From Bacillota bacterium (lineage in GTDB: Bacteria > Bacillota > Clostridia > Acetivibrionales > JAFADI01): a stretch of 15,453 nucleotides of DNA. The notes beneath the pieces are model-generated. The model made no database searches, had not been told where the DNA came from, and saw only the letters and a program-made list of their open reading frames with translations. The stretch spans positions 1-15,453 of the forward strand of contig JAFADI010000184.1 of the NCBI GenBank assembly GCA_023424965.1. Direction: 5' to 3'. Within the stretch, counting starts at the first letter, position 1. Every line of letters begins with the position of its first letter. Of this stretch, positions 1 to 7,064 are shown piece after piece. Position numbers and translations under genes: made by a program.

Positions 1-649
1 CTTTTTCGTCTCCATAATTCTTCAAGTTGGGGTCCGTGTCCGCAACAGACACATCCCAGTCGAAATACCGGTACCCGTTTCTCTTCAATATCTCCGCTCT
101 TTTTTGAATGATACTCTTTTTTCGCCCTTTCGTCCCCCCGGGAAACCTGAATACCGTCGTCGTATAATCAAATTTCTCATATATAAAAGCTTTTGCCTTC
201 AACAAATCTTTCTCAAAGTCTTCCGCGGAACCATAAATACACCTTGCATGGGAATAGGAGTGATTTCCAAGCACATGCCCTTCATTGATTATACGTCTAT
301 AAATGCCATCCATGTTGGCTTTCGGAAGCACAAAAAAGGTTGCCTTAATTCCGTTTTTTTTCAGTGTATCCAGAATTGACACGGTATTATTCCTGGATGG
401 GCCGTCATCAACGGTTATATATGCAGTTTTCTCCTGTGATTTTTCTTCGTTCTTTACTTCTCCGGCTTCATCCGCAGGGTCATTCTCTGCTGCGGTCCTG
501 TCTTTTTGCTCAAGCTGCGAGGGCACACCCTCTGCCGACTTCTCCTCCGGTATAATCTTTTTTGATGAGCTGCAGCCTGCTGTTAAAAATGCACATATGA
601 CTACCATACACAGAATGCTCAGCTTTTTTCCCATATTCCGGTATCCCAT
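1..649 (-). CDS. NodB-type polysaccharide deacetylase lipoprotein (C-terminus cut by window edge)
   Basis: Predicted surface-anchored carbohydrate esterase 4 that removes acetyl groups from peptidoglycan or another N-acetylated glycan. 216 codons are visible; the 3' end lies outside the window. Seen: a short basic start, a hydrophobic stretch and a lipobox LTAGC with the lipid-modified Cys at about residue 26. A polar linker follows (about 27-75), then the NodB domain: TVDDGP (D81, D82; the usual motif is TFDDGP), the zinc-binding GNHSYSH (H130, H134), RFPGG (168-172) and DWDVS (197-201). The start ATG directly follows the TAA of the upstream deacetylase gene, so translation is probably coupled; an in-frame ATG at 634 is an alternative. 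It is the third gene of a cell-wall operon. Family assignment is firm; the substrate is inferred. Confidence 0.92.
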   Translation of the reverse strand, partial: MGYRNMGKKLSILCMVVICAFLTAGCSSSKKIIPEEKSAEGVPSQLEQKDRTAAENDPADEAGEVKNEEKSQEKTAYITVDDGPSRNNTVSILDTLKKNGIKATFFVLPKANMDGIYRRIINEGHVLGNHSYSHARCIYGSAEDFEKDLLKAKAFIYEKFDYTTTVFRFPGGTKGRKKSIIQKRAEILKRNGYRYFDWDVSVADTDPNLKNYGDEK

Positions 650-1483
650 TTATTCGTCCAATTCCGATACATAAACCATTTCGATGTTTCTGCGGTCAAA
701 TTCCGGCAGCATTTCACGAATGGCCTCCGCCGTCACTTTGCCTCCTTCGATTCCCACATGGCCGATGGCCACCGCATAGCCCTTTTTTACCGCCATATCA
801 GCGGCTTCAGCCAGTCTGCCCTTTACAAAGCTTTTTGGCTGCTGTCCGTCCAGGAATACATTCCTGTCATAACAGCGTATCCCTCTGGCGTCTGCTACTT
901 TTTTACCAATGGGATGGTCTGCGGTACGGCTGTCGACAAAATATAAATCCTTTTCTTTAATAATGTCCAGAATCGCCGAAACGATGCATTCGTCGCTGCT
1001 AGCCTTTGATCCCATGTGAATATTGGCTCCGGCTGCAAAAGGCACATCTGCAAAGGCATCCCTGACAATTTGCCGTACCTCCTCCTCTTTCATGCCCGCA
1101 AGGATGGGACGCGGCCCCAGCCAGCTCCTTTTACCGTGATTGGGTTCCATGGGCAAATGAACGATTACTTCATAGCCTTTCTCGTGGGCGGCTTTTGCAT
1201 CTTCCTGGGAATGGGCGGAAAAAGGCATCACTGCAAAAGTCAAATGCCTGTCGATGGACATCATTTCCTCTATCCCCTGCCTGCCGGAACCAAAATCATC
1301 AATAATAATTGCCAGCTTCCTCCCTTCCTTAATGAGAGGTGAACCGTTTGTAACCAGCGATAGGGATTTATTGCCGGATACAAAAGCTATGCAGCTGCAT
1401 ATAAGGAGAACTCCCAGGGAAGCAGCCACAGATAAACGGAGAAATGTTTTTTTGGAAATAACCACAAAATACAGCTTTTTCAT
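650..1483 (-). CDS. Divergent polysaccharide deacetylase (PF04748 family), membrane-anchored
   Basis: 277 residues. An N-terminal membrane segment (about 13-35) is followed by the divergent polysaccharide deacetylase domain: AIIIDDFG (D62, D63), VIVHLPMEP (H109), NIHMGS (H156), YFVDSRT and AIGHVG (H242). These are the metal and active-site positions expected for this NodB-like fold. Exact substrate and activity of the family are poorly known; a role in cell-wall glycan modification is inferred from its neighbours, an amidase upstream and a NodB deacetylase downstream. Two starts are possible. The chosen ATG has AAAGGTG nine bases upstream and gives an N-terminus (MKKLYFVV) resembling that of the amidase before it. 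An ATG at 1525, preceded by AAAGGA overlapping the amidase stop codon, would add 14 residues. Its stop codon abuts the next start. Confidence 0.88.
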   Translation of the reverse strand: MKKLYFVVISKKTFLRLSVAASLGVLLICSCIAFVSGNKSLSLVTNGSPLIKEGRKLAIIIDDFGSGRQGIEEMMSIDRHLTFAVMPFSAHSQEDAKAAHEKGYEVIVHLPMEPNHGKRSWLGPRPILAGMKEEEVRQIVRDAFADVPFAAGANIHMGSKASSDECIVSAILDIIKEKDLYFVDSRTADHPIGKKVADARGIRCYDRNVFLDGQQPKSFVKGRLAEAADMAVKKGYAVAIGHVGIEGGKVTAEAIREMLPEFDRRNIEMVYVSELDE

Positions 1484-1529
1484 AAACAAACACCTTTCAC
1501 ATTTCACTATGCCAGTAATCCTCATGGTA

Positions 1530-2285
1530 TTATCCTTTCGGCGAAAGAACCTCTCCGGATTCTTCAAGATAGTATTCCACACCGTTGGCAATGGCCCTGG
1601 CAAGCTGCTCCCTGAAATTGTCTGTGGTTAATAACAGGCGTTCCGCACTGTTGGACATAAAGGCGGTTTCAACGATTACTCCCGGAATTTTGGAATAGCC
1701 CAAGAGAAAATACCTGGCTTTCACCGGGTCATGAAGGGTACGTTTCTCCCCGTTGACCTCCATCCCGTTCAGTGTCCTCTGGATGGAATAAGCCAGTACC
1801 TTGTTTTCCGCAAATCTGTCATTGTAAAATACAATGGCTCCGTCGGTAGAAGGCTTTCTAAAATTGCAGTTGACGTGGATGCTCAGGAATAATTGTGCGT
1901 TGCTGTCGTTAATGATGCCCACCCTGGCATTCAAGTCCCGCTGGTGCCTGCTTTTGCTGGAATGGTTCAGGCCATCGAGGGCCACGTCCTCTTCCCTTGT
2001 CATTACAACTTTATATCCCTTCTCTTCCAAAAACATCTTAAGCCTTTTTGACACTGCCAGATTAATTTCCTTTTCCAGGATCCCGTCTTTATTGGTCCCT
2101 CCGTCAATCCCCCCATGTCCCGGATCGATAACGATGATTCCGCTTTTAGGGTCTCTAAAGGTGTTGGCCGGCAGGTTGGATGAATAAATCCACAGGAATA
2201 GGGAAAACAGCAGGAAAGTGAAGATGATTGAACAAAGAAAATATACCGTCTTTTTCTGGAGAACGACAATTTTTATCTTTTTCAT
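1530..2285 (-). CDS. N-acetylmuramoyl-L-alanine amidase (Amidase_3), CwlD-like, membrane-anchored
   Basis: 251 residues. Zinc amidase that cuts the bond between N-acetylmuramic acid and L-alanine in peptidoglycan, acting outside the membrane. Seen: an N-terminal membrane anchor (about 13-35), then the Amidase_3 domain with IVIDPGHGG (zinc ligand H57), KEINLAV (E73), LFLSIHVN (H137) and the catalytic GVIVETAF (E206). Length and layout, a single anchor with no SPOR or SH3 repeats, resemble CwlD of spore formers, which acts with PdaA to make muramic delta-lactam in the spore cortex; that role is inferred here. The start is uncertain: ATG 2285 is taken for its MKKIKIVV leader and its position after a candidate promoter; ATG 2300 and TTG 2312 are also in frame. 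First gene of the three-gene operon. Confidence 0.9.
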   Translation of the reverse strand: MKKIKIVVLQKKTVYFLCSIIFTFLLFSLFLWIYSSNLPANTFRDPKSGIIVIDPGHGGIDGGTNKDGILEKEINLAVSKRLKMFLEEKGYKVVMTREEDVALDGLNHSSKSRHQRDLNARVGIINDSNAQLFLSIHVNCNFRKPSTDGAIVFYNDRFAENKVLAYSIQRTLNGMEVNGEKRTLHDPVKARYFLLGYSKIPGVIVETAFMSNSAERLLLTTDNFREQLARAIANGVEYYLEESGEVLSPKG

Positions 2286-2311
2286 AAATGCATTCCACAT
2301 ATTTTCAAACA

Positions 2312-2342
2312 AATCTATCTATTTTTATTCATGGAATATGCC
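2312..2342 (-). promoter_or_regulatory. Candidate sigma-E-like sporulation promoter for the amidase operon
   Basis: On the minus strand GGCATATT (2342-2335) fits the -35 consensus GKMATATT known for Bacillus subtilis sigma-E. After a 15-base spacer, GATAGATT (2319-2312) matches six of eight positions of the -10 consensus CATACAHT. Transcription would start near 2305, about 20 bases before the preferred amidase start. I see no convincing housekeeping promoter for the amidase here. This is motif matching by eye in AT-rich DNA, so it is tentative. Confidence 0.3.
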
Positions 2343-2454
2343 GTTTATGCGGCAGCCACAAAACCAATCGAGGAAATGCTCCCGGAGAATGTAAATACCG
2401 GAGAATTTATGATAATATATTATTTGGTAACCTGCAGAATAAAGGGGGACAAAA

Positions 2455-3906
2455 ATGGAGAGAAAAACGAAAGAGACCAAAGTGCTTTTTGCAGCTTCCG
2501 AGGCGGTACCCTTTGCCAAAACCGGGGGGCTGGCCGACGTTGCCGGTTCTTTGCCCCAGGCCCTGGCAAAGCAGGGTGTGGATATCCGGGTGGTCATGCC
2601 CAAATACAGGGCCATATCCAGGCAATATACCGAAAAGATGGAGTTTCTCGGCAACATATTCTTCCACATCGGCTGGAGAAACCAATACTGCGGAATTTAC
2701 AGGCTTGTCTGGAATGGAGTCGTCTATTACTTTATCGATAACGCCTATTATTTTGACAGAGACGGGCTATATGGGCATGGGGATGAAGGAGAGCAGTTCA
2801 CCTTTTTCAGCCGTGCCCTATTGGAGATTTTGCCCTTTATCGGCTTCAAGCCCGGCATCATCCACTGCAACGACTGGCAAACAGCCATTGTGAGCCTTCT
2901 TCTCAAGGACAGGTATGCCCATCAGGATTTCTACAGGGATATGCGGACGGTATACACCATCCACAACCTGAAATACCAGGGGATCTTCCCCAAATCCATC
3001 TTGAAGGAATTGATGGATTTGAGCTGGGATTATTTCACCACCGAAGGTGTTGAATTTCACGATCAGGTGAATTTCATGAAGGCGGGCCTGGTTTATTCGG
3101 ACATCATCACTACCGTCAGCAAAACCTATGCCGAGGAAATAAAATACGACTTCTTTGGTGAGAATCTGGCGGGCATCACAAGAAAGCGGGCAAAGGACCT
3201 CTATGGGATTGTAAACGGGATCGATTTCGAGGAAAACAATCCCGCCACCGACGGCAGGCTTTTCGCCACTTATGATGCCGATAACCTGGAGGGCAAATAC
3301 ACCAACAAAAAAATGCTGCAGGAAAGCCTCGGACTCCCCGTCAACAGGGACATTCCTGTGATCGGAATCATTTCAAGGCTGGTGGATCAGAAGGGCTTTG
3401 ACCTGATTGCCTGCGTGCTCAACGAAATCCTGCAGGAAAATCTGCAGCTCATCGTTCTAGGCTCCGGCGATTACCGGTATGAGTCGATGTTCAACTGGGC
3501 CGCCCATACCTACCCGCAGAAGCTGTCAAGCAATATGAAGTACGACGCCGTCCTGGCACAGAGGATATACGCGGGTTCCGACATGTTTTTAATGCCCTCG
3601 CTTTTTGAGCCCTGCGGTTTAAGCCAGCTGTTCAGCCTCCGCTACGGTACCATCCCTATCGTCCGTGAAACAGGGGGGTTGAAGGACACCATCGCCTCCT
3701 ACGACGAGTACACGGGAGAAGGCAACGGCTTCAGTTTTTCAAATTACAATGCCCACGACATGCTTCACACCATAAGGCGTGCCCTGCATTTCTATTACGA
3801 CACCAGCGTGTGGAATTCCTTGATAAAACGGGGGATGAAGCAGAATTTCAGCTGGGAAAAATCGGCTGGGGAATACCTGGAAATCTACGGAAAATTGATG
3901 GGTTAA
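2455..3906 (+). CDS. glgA: Glycogen synthase, ADP-glucose type (EC 2.4.1.21)
   Basis: 483 residues, the normal length for bacterial GlgA (GT5 family). It transfers glucose from ADP-glucose to the non-reducing end of an alpha-1,4-glucan in the cytoplasm. Seen: KTGGLADV near the N-terminus (K22, ADP-glucose binding); IHCNDWQTA, YTIHNLKYQG and NGIDFE in the N-terminal half; ISRLVDQKG (R308, K313) and the FEPCGLSQ active-site motif (E385) in the C-terminal half. The start ATG has a strong ribosome binding site, AAAGGGGGA, six bases upstream. It is transcribed alone, divergent from the amidase operon, and ends at a hairpin terminator. Other glycogen genes (glgB, glgC, glgD, glgP) are not next to it, and I found no convincing sigma-A promoter in the 170 bases upstream. 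Confidence 0.98.
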   Translation: MERKTKETKVLFAASEAVPFAKTGGLADVAGSLPQALAKQGVDIRVVMPKYRAISRQYTEKMEFLGNIFFHIGWRNQYCGIYRLVWNGVVYYFIDNAYYFDRDGLYGHGDEGEQFTFFSRALLEILPFIGFKPGIIHCNDWQTAIVSLLLKDRYAHQDFYRDMRTVYTIHNLKYQGIFPKSILKELMDLSWDYFTTEGVEFHDQVNFMKAGLVYSDIITTVSKTYAEEIKYDFFGENLAGITRKRAKDLYGIVNGIDFEENNPATDGRLFATYDADNLEGKYTNKKMLQESLGLPVNRDIPVIGIISRLVDQKGFDLIACVLNEILQENLQLIVLGSGDYRYESMFNWAAHTYPQKLSSNMKYDAVLAQRIYAGSDMFLMPSLFEPCGLSQLFSLRYGTIPIVRETGGLKDTIASYDEYTGEGNGFSFSNYNAHDMLHTIRRALHFYYDTSVWNSLIKRGMKQNFSWEKSAGEYLEIYGKLMG

Positions 3907-3915
3907 TGCATTAAG

Positions 3916-3950
3916 AAGGGAACGGGCAATGGATGCCGTTCCCTTTTGTT
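3916..3950. terminator. Bidirectional intrinsic terminator between glgA and the lar operon
   Basis: A 10-bp perfect stem (AAGGGAACGG, 3916-3925, with CCGTTCCCTT, 3936-3945) can be extended by two pairs past a bulged G, leaving a five-base loop. TTTTGTT follows on the plus strand. On the minus strand the hairpin follows the radical SAM stop codon with a weaker T-run. It therefore probably ends both convergent transcripts. Confidence 0.85.
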
Positions 3951-3953
3951 CGT

Positions 3954-4904
3954 CTAAATATCACAAAGCCCCTTCATGCAGGCTTCTCCGTTGAGGTAGT
4001 TGAACCTCTTGCCCTGGTATCTCCCTTCCCTGTCCATTTTCTGCTCCAGCAAATCCCGGATCTTCCACCAGCTGACCCCCCAGTTACAGAAAAGGGTTCT
4101 TTCCTCCGGCGCCCTCCCCAGGAGCCTTTGTATTACAATCCCGGGATCCAGGTATTCAAGAAAGCTTATGGTGCGCTCCATATAGGACTCCAGGGGCAGC
4201 GGCTCCAGCTCACCCTTCAGGAACATCTCCCCGAGAACGGTGCCCTGCAATATATACAGGGAATGGCATTTTACCTGGTTTACGCCAAGGGCGGAAAGGA
4301 TCCTCGCCCCCTCCAGCACGTCGTTGATGTCATCCGTGGGAAGGTCGGTTATGTAATGGGCACAGGACTCAAGGCCGTATTTTTTTATCCGCAATACGGC
4401 ATCAATAAATTCCGCCAGTCCGTGTCCTCTTCCGAGGAATTTGAGGGAACTGTAGTTGACCGTCTGCAAGCCCAGCTCCAGAACTACATCAAGCTTCGTA
4501 TTCTCCTTGATTTTCCCCAGAAATTCAAGGTAGCCGTCACGGATGCAATCGGGGCGGGTGGATATGTATATGGCAACCACTTTCTCCCCGCAGGCCTGCA
4601 GGATATAATTTTTAAAATCCTCAAAAGGCAGATAGGTGTTGGAGTAATTCTGGAAATAAACGATGAATTTCTCCGCATTGTAATTTTCACCGATATACCT
4701 GGAGTTCTCTTTCAACTGGTCTTCCACACCCATGGTGCTGGGCAGGTTCTCGAAGCCCGCCCCTTCCTCGCCGCAAAATATGCAGCCCTTGCCGCCGAGC
4801 CTTCCGTCCCTGTTGGGACAGGAAACAGGGAGGTTCACCGGCAGCTTGTATACCCTGGTTCCATACCTGTTTTTCAAATAGTCGGAAAATCGATGATACA
4901 GCAT
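3954..4904 (-). CDS. TIGR01212-family radical SAM protein (YhcC/YtqA-like)
   Basis: 316 residues. Predicted cytoplasmic iron-sulfur radical SAM enzyme of the TIGR01212 family; the reaction of this family is not established as far as I know. Seen: the N-terminal pattern LPVSCPNRDG followed by GGKGCIFCGEEG, giving Cys29-x11-Cys41-x2-Cys44. This is the widened cluster-binding motif of this family rather than plain CxxxCxxC. TRPDCI, ELGLQT and the region around HYITDLPTDD match the barrel of the family. The ATG directly follows the larC stop (TAAATG), with AGAAGG overlapping the larC end as ribosome binding site, so translation is coupled to larC. It is the last gene of the larE-DUF2520-larB-larC unit. 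Whether it serves the nickel-pincer pathway is unknown. Confidence 0.9.
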   Translation of the reverse strand: MLYHRFSDYLKNRYGTRVYKLPVNLPVSCPNRDGRLGGKGCIFCGEEGAGFENLPSTMGVEDQLKENSRYIGENYNAEKFIVYFQNYSNTYLPFEDFKNYILQACGEKVVAIYISTRPDCIRDGYLEFLGKIKENTKLDVVLELGLQTVNYSSLKFLGRGHGLAEFIDAVLRIKKYGLESCAHYITDLPTDDINDVLEGARILSALGVNQVKCHSLYILQGTVLGEMFLKGELEPLPLESYMERTISFLEYLDPGIVIQRLLGRAPEERTLFCNWGVSWWKIRDLLEQKMDREGRYQGKRFNYLNGEACMKGLCDI

Positions 4905-6137
4905 TTATACCTTCTCGGCCCTTTCACGTACCAAAGTGTACACATCCTGAAGAGCCATCCCCGTCTTTTTTGCTATTTCCCTGCAATCCTCATATTCCGG
5001 CGACAGCTTCTTATACCCGCCGATGGAGGCAACCTTCACCCTCACCTCTCCGTGCTTGGTGGCAACCTTGACGGTTTCCCTTTCCATACAGAATCTCTTG
5101 CTGATATTCCGCCGGATTCCCAGGGAGGAGGTTTCGGTAAAAACGATGCCGGCCATTTTCTCCTCATCCTTCTTCAGCGAAATTACCGAGAGCATGACGG
5201 CAGGCCTGTTCTTTTTCATGTATACGGGCGTATAAAAAACATCCAGGGCCCCGTTGTCAAAAAGCTTTTCCATGGTATAGCCCAGAAGCTCGGGACTCAT
5301 ATCGTCAATATTCGTTTCAAGCAGGGCAATTTCTTCCATGCCGGCGTCTTTTTCGTAAAGGCTTCCCACTACAACCCTGAGTGCATTCAATCTTCCGGTA
5401 TCTCTTTTTCCCAGACCGTATCCGACCCGGTCGATGATCATTGCGGGCATGTTGCCGAATTCCTGTGTCAGGGCTTTGATGATGCCCATTCCTGTAGGCG
5501 TTATCAACTCGGTATTCACATCCTCGGTGATCAGTGGAATGTCACTGCCTTTCAACATCTCCATCACCGCAGGCACCGGTACGGGAAGCTTGCCGTGCTG
5601 GCATTCGATAAAGCCCTTCCCTTCATGCAGGGGGGACGCAAACACCTTGCCGATGCCAAGGATATCCAGGCAAATGGCAACACCCACAATATCAACGATG
5701 GAATCAACGGCTCCCACCTCATGAAAGTGGACTTCGCTGATCTCTTTGTTATGTACCTTCGCTTCTGCCCTGGCAATCTCTGTGAACACCTTTTTGCTGA
5801 AGGCCTTCACTTCAGGCTTCAAAGCGCTTGTATCGATAATTTCTTCGATATCCGCCAGGTTTCGCGATTCATGGTGATGATGGCCGTGTTCCCCGTGACC
5901 TTCGTGGTCCTCGTGATGGTGGTGGTGATGGTCCAGGTCCTCCTTGAGCAGAACTGTCACATCCGTTCCCATGATTCCCCTCTGCAGCTTTTTATCAATG
6001 ATCAGCTCATATCCGGTGAGGTTCAGCTTGTCCAATTCGCGCCTTAATTGTTCCTGGTCTACCCCCAGGTCCAGCAGCGCCCCGATGGTCATATCGCCGC
6101 TGATTCCCGAAAAACAGTCAAAATATAATACGTTCAT
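4905..6137 (-). CDS. larC: LarC, nickel insertase of the nickel-pincer nucleotide cofactor
   Basis: 410 residues in one continuous frame. LarC uses CTP to insert nickel into the bisthiocarboxylate pyridinium mononucleotide (EC 4.99.1.12), the last step in making the NPN cofactor of LarA enzymes. Seen: the family N-terminus YFDCFSGISGDM, a His-rich stretch at residues 70-89 with 13 histidines (probable nickel store or delivery), FHEVGAVDSIVDI, ITPTGMGI and LLETNIDDMSPE near the start of the second half. In Lactobacillus plantarum LarC is made by frameshifting between larC1 and larC2; here no shift is needed. Start: the ATG at 6137 has GGAG six bases upstream, whereas the in-frame ATG at 6149 lacks a good site. 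The radical SAM gene follows with no gap; a palindromic element separates it from larB upstream. Confidence 0.95.
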   Translation of the reverse strand: MNVLYFDCFSGISGDMTIGALLDLGVDQEQLRRELDKLNLTGYELIIDKKLQRGIMGTDVTVLLKEDLDHHHHHHEDHEGHGEHGHHHHESRNLADIEEIIDTSALKPEVKAFSKKVFTEIARAEAKVHNKEISEVHFHEVGAVDSIVDIVGVAICLDILGIGKVFASPLHEGKGFIECQHGKLPVPVPAVMEMLKGSDIPLITEDVNTELITPTGMGIIKALTQEFGNMPAMIIDRVGYGLGKRDTGRLNALRVVVGSLYEKDAGMEEIALLETNIDDMSPELLGYTMEKLFDNGALDVFYTPVYMKKNRPAVMLSVISLKKDEEKMAGIVFTETSSLGIRRNISKRFCMERETVKVATKHGEVRVKVASIGGYKKLSPEYEDCREIAKKTGMALQDVYTLVRERAEKV

Positions 6138-6191
6138 ATTCTTCTCCATTTCAAGCTTTCGTTCCCTATTTCAAATAATTTACCTTCATTT

Positions 6192-6315
6192 ACGGAAGCG
6201 TCAGAAGCAAGGAGTGCTAGGCGCAGTGCGACGCGAGGAGCGGAGTTTATCTTTAATAAATGAGCACCGAGGCAAGCTCTGCAACAACGCAATCCGACGC
6301 TTATGACGCTTCCGT
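6192..6315. repeat. 124-bp inverted-repeat element (MITE-like or structured RNA) between larB and larC
   Basis: The ends are perfect 12-base inverted repeats (ACGGAAGCGTCA at 6192-6203, TGACGCTTCCGT at 6304-6315), extending to 17 bases with one mismatch. The interior is itself an imperfect palindrome, centred on a short hairpin (GTTTAT and ATAAAT around 6245-6261), and is richer in GC than its flanks. It begins one base after the larB stop codon (6316-6318) and fills most of the larB-larC gap. It has no plausible ORF. I recall similar GCGGAG...GAGCACCGAGG palindromes scattered in clostridial genomes, but cannot check that here. No clear target-site duplication is visible. In the polycistronic transcript it would fold into a long hairpin. 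Confidence 0.75.
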
Positions 6316-7062
6316 CTATAGTTTGTTGATCAGGGAGGCCAGATACCCCGCCCCAAATCCATTGTCTATATTCACAACACCCACGCCGCTGGCACAGCTG
6401 TTCAGCATGGTGAGAAGGGCGGACAGGCCTCCGAAGTTGGCACCGTAACCCACACTTGTGGGCACGGCGATTACGGGTTTATCCACCAGCCCTCCGACAA
6501 CGCTGGCCAGTGCACCTTCCATGCCGGCCACCACCACCAGTACATTTGCATTCATGAGGATGTCCGCGCTGGCAAAAAGCCTGTGAATGCCCGCCACTCC
6601 GGCATCATACACCCTTTCCACCCTGTTGCCCATGGTTTCCGCAGTAATTGCGGCTTCCTCGGCAACGGGAATATCGGATGTTCCGGCGGTAACCACCGCA
6701 ATCACCTTTTTCGACAGCTCCACAGGCCGCTGTTTAACCACTACGATTCTTGCAGCCTCATGGTATACCGCATCTTCAGTGACCTCCCTTATGGCGTCAA
6801 ACACTTCTCTGCCCGCCCTGGTAGCCATGATATTGTTGTTCTTCTCCATGAGCTTTTCAACAATGGCTTTGACCTGAGCGACCGTTTTGCCCTGGCAGTA
6901 GATCACCTCGGGATACCCATTCCTGAGGTTCCTGTGGTGGTCTACCTTCGCAAAGCCCAAATCCTCAAAAGGAAGCTTTTTCAGCTTTACAACGGCCTCC
7001 TCAACACCTACGGACCCGTCTTTTACATTTTCAAGCAGCTGCCTGATGCTCTCCAGCTCCAT
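6316..7062 (-). CDS. larB: LarB, pyridinium-3,5-biscarboxylic acid mononucleotide synthase
   Basis: 248 residues from this start. LarB carboxylates the pyridinium ring of nicotinic acid adenine dinucleotide and releases AMP (EC 2.5.1.143), the first step of NPN cofactor synthesis. Seen: an N-terminal region with DHHRNLRNGYPEVIYCQGKT, then a PurE-like domain with VTAGTSDIPVAEEA, YDAGVAGIHR, VAGMEGAL and VPTSVGYG, ending with LNSCASGVG and NIDNGFGAG. The Cys of NSCA corresponds to the catalytic Cys (Cys221 in L. plantarum) that binds the substrate ring. Start choice: the ATG at 7062 has GGAG eight bases upstream; an ATG at 7068 overlaps the previous stop as ATGA but its GGAG is only two bases away. 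Either start leaves it translationally coupled to the DUF2520 gene. The palindromic element follows its stop. Confidence 0.95.
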   Translation of the reverse strand: MELESIRQLLENVKDGSVGVEEAVVKLKKLPFEDLGFAKVDHHRNLRNGYPEVIYCQGKTVAQVKAIVEKLMEKNNNIMATRAGREVFDAIREVTEDAVYHEAARIVVVKQRPVELSKKVIAVVTAGTSDIPVAEEAAITAETMGNRVERVYDAGVAGIHRLFASADILMNANVLVVVAGMEGALASVVGGLVDKPVIAVPTSVGYGANFGGLSALLTMLNSCASGVGVVNIDNGFGAGYLASLINKL

Positions 7063-7064
7063 AT

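Noticed and set aside
2382..2406. Direct repeat CCGGAGAAT (2382-2390 and 2398-2406) upstream of glgA as a regulator site
   Set aside because: Only two short copies 16 bases apart, with no promoter identifiable around them; chance cannot be excluded.
3933..6047. A 704-codon open frame on the plus strand opposite the radical SAM and larC genes
   Set aside because: Its codons lie exactly opposite those of the two minus-strand genes, which share one frame. It stays open because those genes rarely use TTA, CTA or TCA. The translation has no recognisable domain and there is no good ribosome binding site, while the minus strand carries clear family motifs.
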